Numbered from the stretch's first letter, positions 34,199 through 43,287 are shown. The stretch is DNA of 64,000 nucleotides from Clostridiales bacterium (GCA_003150405.1 QAMM01000006.1:70172-134171), one strand, 5' to 3'. Notes: a model not told the origin generated them from the letters alone. Translations and numbers: made by a program.

Positions 34199-35683
34199 AT
34201 GATTAACACACCAGTTGTCAAATTGGGTATTGTTGCGGTCAGCCGCGACTGCTTCCCGATGCAGCTTTCTGCAAGCCGCAGAAAAGCAGTCGTTGCCGCT
34301 TATAAGGCAGCCGGCGGGGATATTTATGAATGCCCTGTCACCGTTGAAAATGAGAAGGACATGCTTAAAGCAGTTGAGGACGTTAAAGCTGCCGGCGTCA
34401 ATGCGCTGGTTGTTTACCTTGGCAATTTTGGCCCGGAGACCCCGGAGACCCTGCTTGCCAAAACCTTTGGCGGCCCGGTTATGTTCTGTGCTGCCGCTGA
34501 GGAGACCGGCGACAATCTGATTGACGGCCGTGGCGACGCTTTCTGTGGTATGCTCAATGCAAGCTACAACCTTGGCATCCGCAAAATCAAAGCCTATATT
34601 CCGGAATATCCGGTTGGCACTCCGGACGAGATCGTTGGCATGATCAATGACTTTATTCCGATTGCCCGCGTCGTAATTGGCCTTTCCAAACTGAAAATCA
34701 TTACCTTTGGTCCGCGTCCGAATGACTTCCTCGCCTGCAACGCGCCGATTCAGAAGCTGTTTGATCTCGGCATTGAAATTGAGGAAAATTCTGAGCTGGA
34801 TCTGCTCGTATCCGTGCAGAAGCACAAAGACGATCCGCGCATTCCGGAAGTGGTTGCGGATATGGAGAAAGAGCTTGCCGGCAACAATCCGTGGAAAGAC
34901 CTTATTCCGAAGCTTGCGCAGTTTGAGCTCACTCTGCTTGACTGGGCTGAGGCCCATAAAGGTTCCAGAGAGTTTGTTGCGTTTGCAGACAAATGCTGGC
35001 CTGCTTTCCAGACCGAGTTTGGCTTCTGCCCGTGCTATGTCAACAGCCGCCTGACCGGCCGTGGCATTCCGGTTTCCTGCGAAGTTGACATCTATGGCGC
35101 GCTTTCCGAGTACATTGGTCAGCTCGTTTCAGAAGATATTGTTACGTTGCTTGACATCAACAATACCGTTCCGGCGGATATGTATAACAGCGACATCAAA
35201 GGCAAATTCGACTACAGCCACACCGATACTTTCATGGGCTTCCACTGCGGCAATACTAATGCCAGCAAGCTGAGCCAGTATGCGCTTAAGTACCAGCTCA
35301 TCCAGCACCGCTTGCTCGAGCCGGACAGCGAGCCGAACGTCAGCCGCGGCACCCTTGAGGGTGACATTGCTCCGGGCCCGATCACCTTCTTCCGCCTTCA
35401 GAGCACCGCAGATGCTCAGCTTAAGGCTTATGTCGCAGAGGGTGAAATCCTGCCGGTTGCTACCCGTTCCTTTGGCGGCATTGGTATTTTCGGTATTCCG
35501 GAGATGGGCCGCTTTTACCGCCATGTGCTGATTGCGAAACGTTATCCGCATCACGGTGCAGTTGCGTTTGGCCACTTCGGTAAAGCACTCTTCAACGTTT
35601 TCAAATACCTTGGCATTGAGGACATTGGTTTCAATCAGCCAAAAGGCATGCTCTACGAAACTGAGAATCCGTTTGCAAAATAA
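34199..35683 (+). CDS. L-fucose/L-arabinose isomerase family protein
   Basis: 494 residues matching the fucose/arabinose isomerase-like superfamily: a Rossmann-like N-terminal domain (KLGIVAVSRDCFPMQLS, GVNALVVYLGNFGPETP), a middle domain, and a C-terminal part with GRGIPVSCEVDIYGALSEYI and FHCGNTNASKL containing the probable metal-binding Glu, Asp and His. Ribosome site AGGAGG eight bases before ATG. With the preceding dehydratase it suggests uptake-independent catabolism of an aldose or its acid. Which sugar is not decidable here. Confidence 0.85.
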   Translation: MINTPVVKLGIVAVSRDCFPMQLSASRRKAVVAAYKAAGGDIYECPVTVENEKDMLKAVEDVKAAGVNALVVYLGNFGPETPETLLAKTFGGPVMFCAAAEETGDNLIDGRGDAFCGMLNASYNLGIRKIKAYIPEYPVGTPDEIVGMINDFIPIARVVIGLSKLKIITFGPRPNDFLACNAPIQKLFDLGIEIEENSELDLLVSVQKHKDDPRIPEVVADMEKELAGNNPWKDLIPKLAQFELTLLDWAEAHKGSREFVAFADKCWPAFQTEFGFCPCYVNSRLTGRGIPVSCEVDIYGALSEYIGQLVSEDIVTLLDINNTVPADMYNSDIKGKFDYSHTDTFMGFHCGNTNASKLSQYALKYQLIQHRLLEPDSEPNVSRGTLEGDIAPGPITFFRLQSTADAQLKAYVAEGEILPVATRSFGGIGIFGIPEMGRFYRHVLIAKRYPHHGAVAFGHFGKALFNVFKYLGIEDIGFNQPKGMLYETENPFAK

Positions 35684-35699
35684 GTATCGTGAATTGTTC

Positions 35700-35736
35700 A
35701 AAAGGGGCCATACCTATGGCCCCTTTTGTTTTTTGA
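35700..35736 (+). terminator. Terminator after the isomerase gene
   Basis: AAAAGGGGCCAT/ATGGCCCCTTTT with an ACCT loop, followed by GTTTTTT. Confidence 0.85.
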
Positions 35737-35839
35737 AATTTTGCATATCGTTTACGCTTTTGCAAAAAGCAAAGCAATTTACCAATGAGGGACTTTAAAT
35801 AAAGTTAATAAAGCAATAATACATAATTTTAACAAAATA

Positions 35840-35868
35840 TTGAAACTTTTAAGCATTTATGCTAGGAT
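35840..35868 (+). promoter_or_regulatory. Promoter of A3 pseudogene
   Basis: TTGAAA, 17-base spacer, TAGGAT. Same geometry as the other A promoters. Confidence 0.55.
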
Positions 35869-35957
35869 ACAGATAAAGAACGTATTGGTAAGAAGGAGAT
35901 GCCAGTGCAGCGTTAAATACCGCCTCAATACCCTTTCCCCGGCGCATTGACCCAAAT

Positions 35958-37042
35958 GTGAAAAAGCGGTTTCGTAGAATCACATCAGCACTCCTGTCAG
36001 TAGCCTTGATGATCGGCTGCGTTGGTTTTTCTGCTTCGGCGGAACAATCCAACTTGACGCCGGCCGAGTAATATGCAGCATATATTGATTTGCTGGACTG
36101 GCCGAGCTATGACAACCACATTGATATGACTGAGGCAGCGCAAATTCCCGAATATATTTTAAATCAGATGAGTACCGAGGATTTGGTTGAGGCAATGCTC
36201 ATTTATCCGTTGCGGGTTGATTTAATCACTTGGAACACCTATGAACAGGGTTTTGATGCGGTAAGCAGCTACTTTAATGGCCTTCAGGAACTGCTAATCC
36301 GCGAAGATGGTGCTCAAAAACTACTCGAAAAAATGCAATCCATCCCTGTTGTTATGAGTACTGTCAATATTAATCATGAGCAATATATGCAGCCGCTGTA
36401 CCTCGAAGTTTTATTGGCCCAGCCAGAATTTATGAATCAACTTTCTGAACAGGAAATAGAAAAATCATTTGCGATTGTCGATAACATCATTGAATCACGG
36501 GAGAAAAATCCGGAAGTATATGGCGGAAATGCCTACACATTTTATAAAGCAACCAATGATGAAATACAATTATATACGTATGACGATTACGTGAGAACAC
36601 CTAAAAACACTCCTATATTGGTTCGCGTCTGGTCGCCAAATGACCAGGATGATAGCCCTGCAGCCAAACAACAACTTCTTGACGATTACAAAAGAAGTTA
36701 TCCCAGTGTAGGTTATATGGGCCCTGCCACGAGAAGATATAGTTGTCATTCCTATGCCTGATATTGACAGTCAACCAACAATAACGCTTGGATGGGGGAT
36801 GCACGGGCATATACCCAAGATGGAAGTTATACAAAAAGCGCTTCAATGAGAATACACGTGTAGCGTATCGTGATAATAACTTAAATCATGCCAATGACAT
36901 ATTCCATTCTGCGATTGCGGTGGATTCCTATTACGTTGTTTCCAAATGGGGAGAAGGGCCGCTGTTTAAACATTCAGTAACCTATTGCCCCTATGTTACT
37001 GAATCCCAATATTCATTCAAAAATGTTGAATACTGGAACTAA
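35958..37042 (+). pseudogene. A3: broken A gene (NCHSYAW-type cysteine-peptidase-like)
   Basis: A GTG at 35958 opens a signal peptide (MKKRFRRITSALLSVALM-like, ending FSASA) and EQSNLTPAE, then TAA at 36069 where other copies have Gln. The frame continues through the helical region to YSCHSYA, where TGA (36759) replaces Trp and a second TGA (36765) follows. A frameshift near 36800-36850 separates the His part (FHSAIAVDS, VVSKWGEGP, YCPY) ending at 37042. Four lesions make it non-functional, although the Cys and His motifs are still readable. Confidence 0.85.
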
Positions 37043-37093
37043 GTAATATGCGTCTCACGGCCTACTGCAAGGCGTTCCCCTGAGGAGGATAGC

Positions 37094-37801
37094 ATGAACC
37101 GGAAAATAGTTGTTGGATGCGGCCTGCTTTTAGTGGCTGGGATTTTAACAGTCGGGATATGGGCAATAAGCCGTGTGCCGCCTGTATATCAACCCCCAAA
37201 ACCGGCCCCGCTCCCCAGAGTGGTGGAGCATTACGAGAACCAGCTTGACCCGGAGATTCCAAAAATAACGGTTACGGCTATCCAGGACGATGAAGCGTTC
37301 AAATTGCCCTATGACGCCGTGCTCATCGACGGATCCGCTGAACCCGATGATCCGGAGGGGCCGAAAGACTGGTTCCTCAACCTGATGAACAACTTCTGGT
37401 CGTTGCCCGAGCTTTGCCATGATTTTTTACCGGGAAGGAATCCAGCCAGGTTTATCATTGAATTTGAACAGCCGCCGGATGATGAAGTGACAATCACCAA
37501 TTACTGGATTTATGAATACGGTACCGTCAGTGAACATTCTACCCGGGAAGAATGGGATAGACATTCCAAAACCTTTGTCCCCGGCAACTGCCTAATTTCA
37601 TTTGATTTATGGGATAACAGGGATGACGTGGTTTTAACAAGCGACCCTCCGCCGCTGCTGGGGCTGCGGATGCAATGCAGGTATGGAACGGATCGGGCCG
37701 AATATTATATCCTGTTTCAAAACGCCGATCCCAATGCTGGATTTGCAGAAGATTTCGATTTCTCCCACCTCACCCCGTTGGAGGGGCTGGAAGAGGAGTA
37801 A
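37094..37801 (+). CDS. B4: membrane-anchored B-family protein
   Basis: 235 residues, signal-anchor helix at about 5-25 without an evident lipobox, Pro-rich linker, then the core VVEHYENQLDPEIPKITVT, KLPYDA, NLMNNFWSLPEL, EFEQPPDDEVTITNY, PPPLLGLRMQC, EYYILFQ and end DFSHLTPLEGLEEE. The C-terminus extends five residues past the usual PLEE. The ATG at 37094 follows TGAGGAGGATAGC. It sits 51 bases after the dead A3 and remains open, which argues for selection on B alone. Confidence 0.75.
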   Translation: MNRKIVVGCGLLLVAGILTVGIWAISRVPPVYQPPKPAPLPRVVEHYENQLDPEIPKITVTAIQDDEAFKLPYDAVLIDGSAEPDDPEGPKDWFLNLMNNFWSLPELCHDFLPGRNPARFIIEFEQPPDDEVTITNYWIYEYGTVSEHSTREEWDRHSKTFVPGNCLISFDLWDNRDDVVLTSDPPPLLGLRMQCRYGTDRAEYYILFQNADPNAGFAEDFDFSHLTPLEGLEEE

Positions 37802-37825
37802 CAACTGAGGTGCATTCCTCCACAT

Positions 37826-37866
37826 AAGAGTCCAGAGCCTTAACCGGTTCTGGACTCTTGCCTTTT
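37826..37866 (+). terminator. Terminator after B4
   Basis: AAGAGTCCAGA/TCTGGACTCTT with a 12-base loop and CTTTT tail. Confidence 0.75.
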
Positions 37867-38184
37867 CACATTTTCCTTATCCCGGTTTCCTACATTCCTC
37901 CGGTCTCTTATCCTCCCGCAGACCTTTGACACAAACTGATTTATATTGCCGTTTGAATTTGTTGCGATGTGGATGATTTTACAAGCTGTGCATACATTTT
38001 AAAACATCATTCAAGAAAAACAGCCGGAGAAGGGAACAGCAGCGGTTGACAGAACACTGAACAAAGGCGCTTTTTTGGAAATACTGCCCAAAATCGGAAG
38101 TTGTTTTCCTGAATTTGCATCCAAGGCGACGATTGCAATTCGGTGCAAAGTTTGTTACAATTTTACCCGAATGGAGGCGGCAAA
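37867..38184. other. Intergenic stretch before coaX
   Basis: No supported gene in about 320 bases. No confident promoter picked out. Confidence 0.35.
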
Positions 38185-38952
38185 ATGGTTGCAGTAGTTG
38201 ATATTGGCAACAGCGTTATCAGCATTGGGGCTTATTCAGGTGCGAAACTTCTCTTTGTTGCCCGCATTGGCACCCGCGATGCAACGGTTGATGAGTATGC
38301 CGTTAAGCTCCGCCAGGTGTTTGATCTGCATGGCCATTCTCCAGAGGAAATGGAGGGTGCCATTGTTTCTTCGGTGGTGCCGCCGCTTTGTCCACGCCTG
38401 TGTGAAGCGCTTCGCCTGCTGCGCGATGTGAGGGTTTACACCGTTGGCCCGGGGCTGAAAACTGGGCTGAATATTAAAATTGACAATCCTTCCCAGCTCG
38501 GGTCGGATTTGGTTTGCGTTTCGGTGGCGGCCACGGCGAAGTATCCTACGCCTGCGGTGGTCATTGATATGAGCACAGCCATCACCTTTTCTGCCATTGA
38601 CAGCCGAAAAAATCAGGTGGGCTGCACCATTATCCCCGGCATGGAGTTTTCGCTCAACGCCCTTGCAGAGGGGACAGCGCAGCTTCAGAAGATCGATTTG
38701 GGCGAACCGGTGCGTTCGGTCATTGGCCACAACACCATTGAGAGCATGCGGGCAGGCTCGGTTTACGGGACCGCTGCAATGCTGGATGGAATGATTGCCC
38801 GTTTCCGGGAAGAGTTGGGAGAGAACCTCACTGTGATTGCAACCGGTGCGCAGGCAAAATACATTCTGCCGATCTGTCGGGAGCAAATCATCTACGATGA
38901 AAATCTGCTGCTTGACGGCCTGCGGCTGATTTACGAGAAAAACCAGAAATAG
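38185..38952 (+). CDS. coaX: Type III pantothenate kinase
   Basis: First step of coenzyme A synthesis. 255 residues of the ASKHA-type CoaX family: VVDIGNS at the N-terminus (DxGN phosphate motif), SSVVPPL, LGSDLVC, VIDMSTAITFSAID and GCTIIPGMEFSL. The central motif reads MSTAIT where the family usually has GTATT, a modest divergence. The ATG at 38185 follows TGGAGGCGG; an upstream in-frame ATG has none. The ECF S component follows, suggesting a pantothenate uptake and activation unit. Confidence 0.88.
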   Translation: MVAVVDIGNSVISIGAYSGAKLLFVARIGTRDATVDEYAVKLRQVFDLHGHSPEEMEGAIVSSVVPPLCPRLCEALRLLRDVRVYTVGPGLKTGLNIKIDNPSQLGSDLVCVSVAATAKYPTPAVVIDMSTAITFSAIDSRKNQVGCTIIPGMEFSLNALAEGTAQLQKIDLGEPVRSVIGHNTIESMRAGSVYGTAAMLDGMIARFREELGENLTVIATGAQAKYILPICREQIIYDENLLLDGLRLIYEKNQK

Positions 38953-39057
38953 AAAATTGAATCCTGTGGTATTTTCGCCGGCTGTTCCGGCGTGAATATA
39001 AATTTCAGAGTGCGTTGCATCTGCCGCAGGCAGAGCAGCAGCAAGGAGGAATTCTTT

Positions 39058-39672
39058 ATGCCACAAACAACACACGCAAAAACCCTGAAGCTGGCACAGC
39101 TTGCCATGCTGATTGCCATTGAGGCAATCATGACCTTTCTGCCGATCGGATTTATCATGATCCCGCCGGTGTCTATCACGCTGCTCCACATTCCGGTAAT
39201 TATTGGAGCAATCCTGATGGGACCACTCTATGGGGGGATTCTTGGCGGGTCATTCGGACTGTTTAGCCTCACCAAAGCGTCTTTTGCGGCGACCTCTCCA
39301 GTTGATATGATGTTCTCGCCGTTTTTGAGCGGCGCGCCCATCCAGTCGATTGTGATGTGCATCATCCCGCGGATTTTACTGGGGGTCATTGCCGCTTACC
39401 TGTTTATCCTGTTCCGCAAACTGACCAAAAATGAGGTTGTATCCATTTTAATTGCTGCATTGGTGGCAACGGCTTGTCACACCGTGATGGTGCTCGGCTG
39501 CCTGTGGCTGCTCTTTAACAGCATTGCGCTGGAATCCGGCGTGACCCTTGCAGCGGTGTTTGGAACGGTCATCACCTTAAACGGTATTTTGGAAATGCTT
39601 GCCGCCGGCGTGCTGGCAACGGCGGTCTGCAAACCGCTGTGGGCGTTTCAGAAGAAGCGCAGGCTTGCGTAA
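39058..39672 (+). CDS. ECF transporter S component (pantothenate candidate)
   Basis: 204 residues with five to six membrane helices and the ECF S-component pattern (AxxxA-like LAQLAMLIAIEAIM in helix 1, then GPLYGGILGGSFGLFSL). Downstream of coaX by 105 bases on the same strand with ribosome site AAGGAGG. The energy-coupling module is not in the window, so it should use a shared one. Pantothenate as substrate is inferred only from the coaX neighbour. Confidence 0.85.
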   Translation: MPQTTHAKTLKLAQLAMLIAIEAIMTFLPIGFIMIPPVSITLLHIPVIIGAILMGPLYGGILGGSFGLFSLTKASFAATSPVDMMFSPFLSGAPIQSIVMCIIPRILLGVIAAYLFILFRKLTKNEVVSILIAALVATACHTVMVLGCLWLLFNSIALESGVTLAAVFGTVITLNGILEMLAAGVLATAVCKPLWAFQKKRRLA

Positions 39673-39691
39673 TATGATTTGATTTTATTTG

Positions 39692-39722
39692 AAAAGGTGG
39701 AGCTTCGCTCCACCTTTTTCTT
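39692..39722 (+). terminator. Terminator after the ECF S component
   Basis: AAAAGGTGGAGC/GCTCCACCTTTT with a three-base loop and T-run. Confidence 0.85.
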
Positions 39723-39796
39723 TTATATGGTCGGTATTCACAAAATCACGTAATCATATTTGTTAGTAATATTATACAATAATTATTTTAATATTG

Positions 39797-39825
39797 TTGA
39801 TGTTATTATATATCTGTGATATAAT
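39797..39825 (+). promoter_or_regulatory. Promoter of A4 pseudogene
   Basis: TTGATG, 17-base spacer, TATAAT in an AT-rich stretch. Confidence 0.65.
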
Positions 39826-39911
39826 TTAATTAACAAATATTTGAAAGAAGGAGATGCCAATGCAGGAGTAACCCTCACCTCAATACCCTTTCACCAGCAC
39901 ATTGATTTTAT

Positions 39912-40900
39912 GTGAAAACAAAGGAAAGGTAAAGGTTTCGTAGAATCACATCAGCACTCTTGTCACCGGCCGAACAATATGCGGCGTACATTGATTCGCT
40001 GGACTGGCCGAGCTATGACAACCACATTGATATGACTGAGGCAGCGCAAATCCCCGAATATATCTTAAACCAAATGAGTACCGAAGATTTGATCGAGGCA
40101 ATGCTTATTTATCCGTTAAATATGGACTTAATGGCTTGGGATACCTACGAGCAGGGGTTCGAGGCGGTAAGCAGTTATTTTAATGGGCTTCAGGAGTTAT
40201 TAACCCGTGAGGACAGAACCCAAAACTCCTTGCCAAAATGGAGTCCATGCTGACTGTTACCAATGCACATTCGTTTGATGTAGACCAGTTTATGGATCCG
40301 TTAATTTGCGATGTTTTGTTGGCTCAGCCGGAATTTCTGAATCAGCTTTCTGAACAGGAGACCGAAGAGGCAATAGCAGTCGTTGATGAAATTGCAGAAC
40401 AGCGTAATCCGGAAACTTATGGCGGTTCGTTCTACCAGTTTTATCAGGCAGCGAATGAGGGGATGGAGCCATACTATAACTGGCCCAATGTATATACACC
40501 AGGAGGAAAAAAGGTAGAAGCTAAAGAGTGGGAGCCAGGCGACCAGGAATTAACCGAAGCTGAAAAGATTGCTTATCAAGGAAAGTATTTAGCGCAATAT
40601 CCCAATGCTAAATTTTTAGCTCCAGCCACTTGGAAATACAATTGCCATTCCTTTGCATGGTACAGTACTTCGTCAGCCAACCGTTATTGGATTACCCAAA
40701 TTCAAAAATCTTATTTATTGGAAAGCACAAAAATGAGTACTTTAACGACAGATACACGTGTAACTTATTTAAATAACAATGGAATATACGATCATTCGGC
40801 AATTCGCCTATCGGGGGATGCCAGCGGCTTGGTTTCTTCAAAATGGGCACAAGGGCCAGCATATCAGCATGCAGTTCAATACTGCCCTTTTTATAACTAA
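39912..40900 (+). pseudogene. A4: broken A gene (NCHSFAW-type cysteine-peptidase-like)
   Basis: The upstream flank resembles that of A3, but an internal deletion joins the signal-peptide start (RRITSALLS) directly to PAEQYAAYIDSLDW, removing the hydrophobic core and cleavage site. A frameshift lies near 40215-40245. After it the frame is open to 40900, with the catalytic part intact: YNCHSFAWY, YDHSAIRLSG, VSSKWAQGP, HAVQYCPFYN. This copy gives the clearest view of the Cys/His domain, yet it can no longer be exported or read through. Confidence 0.82.
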
Positions 40901-40923
40901 CGTATTGGCGTTTTTAATTCGTC

Positions 40924-40956
40924 TACCCTGCGGCAACTATGCCGCAGGGTAATTGT
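40924..40956 (+). terminator. Hairpin after A4 (weak terminator)
   Basis: TACCCTGCGGC/GCCGCAGGGTA, six-base loop, followed by ATTGTTTC. Partial termination would let B5-B7 be read from the A4 promoter. Confidence 0.55.
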
Positions 40957-40969
40957 TTCAGGAGGGTTT

Positions 40970-41731
40970 ATGAAAATAAAACGGATTTTTCTATTTGCAT
41001 GTCTCTTTGTAATTCTCGGTTCGCTTACCTTTTTCTTAGTTGTGGTACACTTCAGACGCGAAGCCGCCATGCACGAATCCGTTTGGTCGGAAGTGGAGCA
41101 GAGAATGGAATGGGGAACGGTACCCTTGCCCCACCTGGTAAAACATTACGAAGAACAGCTTGATCCGGAAATTCCGAAAATTAAGGTCACAGCTCGTCAG
41201 TTTGGCGACGGCTGTGCAGTGGATTACATACTGCCGTATGATGGGACTATTCGCCGGAGTACTGAGGAAACTGAAACAGACCAAAAGAAAACGTGGTTTG
41301 TGAATTTAATGAATAATTTCCAGTCGCTTCCAGTCTTATATGACGGATATGGCTATCATGACACAGAAGATTGGGAGGAGGTGCCTGCTCATTTCAAGAT
41401 TCAATTTGAACAGCCACCAACAGGAGAAATTGTTGTCAAGGATTACGGCATATTTAATAAATACGGAACTGCCACCGAAGCGGGGAAAAAGGGATATAAA
41501 AGTGTAGGCTATATACATACCTTTGAAGCAGCACAGAAACTGGAATTTGATTTATGGTTGTATGACGGAATTCATGGCCTGTCTGCCATGCCTGAACTGC
41601 GGGGCTTGGTGGTAGAATATGAAATTGGCGGAAAACAGGTGGAGTATTACATTTTGTTTCAAGTCATTTATGATGGAGGAGGTCTTTTTTATGGAGAAGA
41701 CCTTTCCCACCTCACTCCGTTGGAAGAATAA
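40970..41731 (+). CDS. B5: membrane-anchored B-family protein
   Basis: 253 residues: N-terminal hydrophobic helix (about 4-27), then LVKHYEEQLDPEIPKIKVT, ILPYDG, NLMNNFQSLP, QFEQPPTGEIVVKDYGI, LEFDLWLYDG, MPELRGLVVEY, VEYYILFQ and end DLSHLTPLEE. Trp in FWSLP is replaced by Gln. Ribosome site GGAGGGTTT before ATG. First of three consecutive B genes after dead A4. Confidence 0.74.
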   Translation: MKIKRIFLFACLFVILGSLTFFLVVVHFRREAAMHESVWSEVEQRMEWGTVPLPHLVKHYEEQLDPEIPKIKVTARQFGDGCAVDYILPYDGTIRRSTEETETDQKKTWFVNLMNNFQSLPVLYDGYGYHDTEDWEEVPAHFKIQFEQPPTGEIVVKDYGIFNKYGTATEAGKKGYKSVGYIHTFEAAQKLEFDLWLYDGIHGLSAMPELRGLVVEYEIGGKQVEYYILFQVIYDGGGLFYGEDLSHLTPLEE

Positions 41732-41757
41732 CAAAAATCCGCTTTTGAAAGGAAACT

Positions 41758-42564
41758 ATGAAACGCAAAAATCAGCTGGCCATTATAGCCCTTGTATGCA
41801 GTATGTTTGTTGTCGGAATTTGGTCTGTTTCCTCCTATTACAGTCGATCATCGGTCACCGACTATTCGAGAACGGAAACCTCTTTTTCCAGCCTATCCCA
41901 ATCATCTGCCTCGGTATCTACTGTTGATGTTTCGCGGCTAATTGAATACTACGAGGGTAAACTTGACCCGACTATTCCCAAGATAACTGCAACAGCAGAG
42001 TTTAACGGTGAGAATTACGAATTACCCTATGACGCTGTCTTTATAGAGGGAGAGTTAGCCGAATCCGCACAAAATCGTGAGCGCTTTATGAACCTAATGA
42101 ATAACTATTGGTTGCTCCCTGCACTTAGCGATGGACGGATAGACCGTACACTCGGCGAAACAACCCGTTTTACCCTTCACTTTGAACAGCCACCGGACGA
42201 CGAGGTTATAATCATTGACCGCATTATGATGCTTCCGATGACCGATTTACAAACCGGCATACCGGAATACAGCTTTGGCCTGGCTGTCCCGCTTTCAGTT
42301 ACCTCAAGCAGTGACCCGACGGGTATGACTTATGTAGGCAATCATACTTATGCCTTTACACCGGAAAATGATATACTATCATTCGATTTATGGAGTTACT
42401 ATGCGCTTGGGTACATGAGTACCTACCCGCATGCACGGGGTATGCAGATAAGAGTCCGATACGGTGAAAAGCAGGTGGAATACGCATTATTGTTTCGCAC
42501 GACCTATAATAGTTTTTTGCCTGCTCCAAAGTATACGGCACATCTGTCGCCACTAGAAGAATAA
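41758..42564 (+). CDS. B6: membrane-anchored B-family protein
   Basis: 268 residues, single N-terminal helix (about 6-26), Ser-rich linker, core LIEYYEGKLDPTIPKIT, ELPYDA, NLMNNYWLLPAL, HFEQPPDDEVIIID, LSFDLWSYY, ARGMQIRVRYG, VEYALLFR and end AHLSPLEE. The most divergent member with a full core. It starts 26 bases after B5 and shares the transcript. Confidence 0.73.
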   Translation: MKRKNQLAIIALVCSMFVVGIWSVSSYYSRSSVTDYSRTETSFSSLSQSSASVSTVDVSRLIEYYEGKLDPTIPKITATAEFNGENYELPYDAVFIEGELAESAQNRERFMNLMNNYWLLPALSDGRIDRTLGETTRFTLHFEQPPDDEVIIIDRIMMLPMTDLQTGIPEYSFGLAVPLSVTSSSDPTGMTYVGNHTYAFTPENDILSFDLWSYYALGYMSTYPHARGMQIRVRYGEKQVEYALLFRTTYNSFLPAPKYTAHLSPLEE

Positions 42565-42669
42565 AAGAATCCGTGGAGCTTATAGAATGCCCTATGGATT
42601 GTCCATATACTGGGCAATATACAGGTGCATTAAAATATTATACACGATAGTCTGTGAAAGGAGGTTAAA

Positions 42670-43287
42670 ATGAAGCAGTCTGTATTTTTCACCCTAGGTT
42701 TTTCTTTGCTATTGTTTTTAACTTCCTGTCTATGTAAAGATTCGGCCACAAATACGATCTACTCGGCCTCAGATCCCTCTATACCGATTGTTACAATAAA
42801 GGCAAACGACGAAGAAATTCCCTATACGGCTATTATGCGTATAAGTGATATAGAGCTTAAGGAAGATAAAAATGGAACATGGTTTGTGAAAATGCGGGAG
42901 CAGAATCGGAAACCAATTAACATTTCCAATGGGAGCGAGGTTACAGTTTGCTTCCCAAGGGATTCTTCCGTTACCGAAATTACACTAATCGATCATGAAT
43001 TGGTTGCAAACGGTGAAAATAAAGGGCTTTCGCCCTATGGCTTAATGAACGCTGCGGACGAAGAACTTGCCGAACGGATACAGGCCAATACCAGGTATTA
43101 TGAGGTCGATTCGAACAACGAGATTCGTTTTGCATTGCCCCATCATAATTATTTTATTGCAGAACAATATCTGCCAAGTGTTGAGAGGCTGCGCGGAATC
43201 CAGATGAAATGCAGCATTAACGGCCAGCGATATGATTACTATTTTCTATTCACTTCGTATGATACAACGGGTCCAGAACTGCAATAA
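42670..43287 (+). CDS. B7: short divergent B-like lipoprotein
   Basis: 205 residues with lipobox LLFLTSC (Cys20). It lacks the YYExxLDPEIPKIT and LTPLEE ends but keeps the B order: IPIVTIKANDEEIPYTA, TWFVKM, VTVCFPRDSSVTEITLID, LRGIQMKCSINGQRYDYYFLF. Probably an eroded or specialised B. Strong ribosome site GAAAGGAGG. Confidence in lipoprotein nature is higher than in family membership. Confidence 0.65.
   Translation: MKQSVFFTLGFSLLLFLTSCLCKDSATNTIYSASDPSIPIVTIKANDEEIPYTAIMRISDIELKEDKNGTWFVKMREQNRKPINISNGSEVTVCFPRDSSVTEITLIDHELVANGENKGLSPYGLMNAADEELAERIQANTRYYEVDSNNEIRFALPHHNYFIAEQYLPSVERLRGIQMKCSINGQRYDYYFLFTSYDTTGPELQ

Noticed and set aside
36759..36767. TGA codons next to the CHSYA motif of A3 as selenocysteine or Trp recoding
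   Set aside because: A3 also has an upstream TAA and a frameshift, other genes in the window use TGA as stop, and A1/A4 have Trp and Lys or Ser codons at these places.
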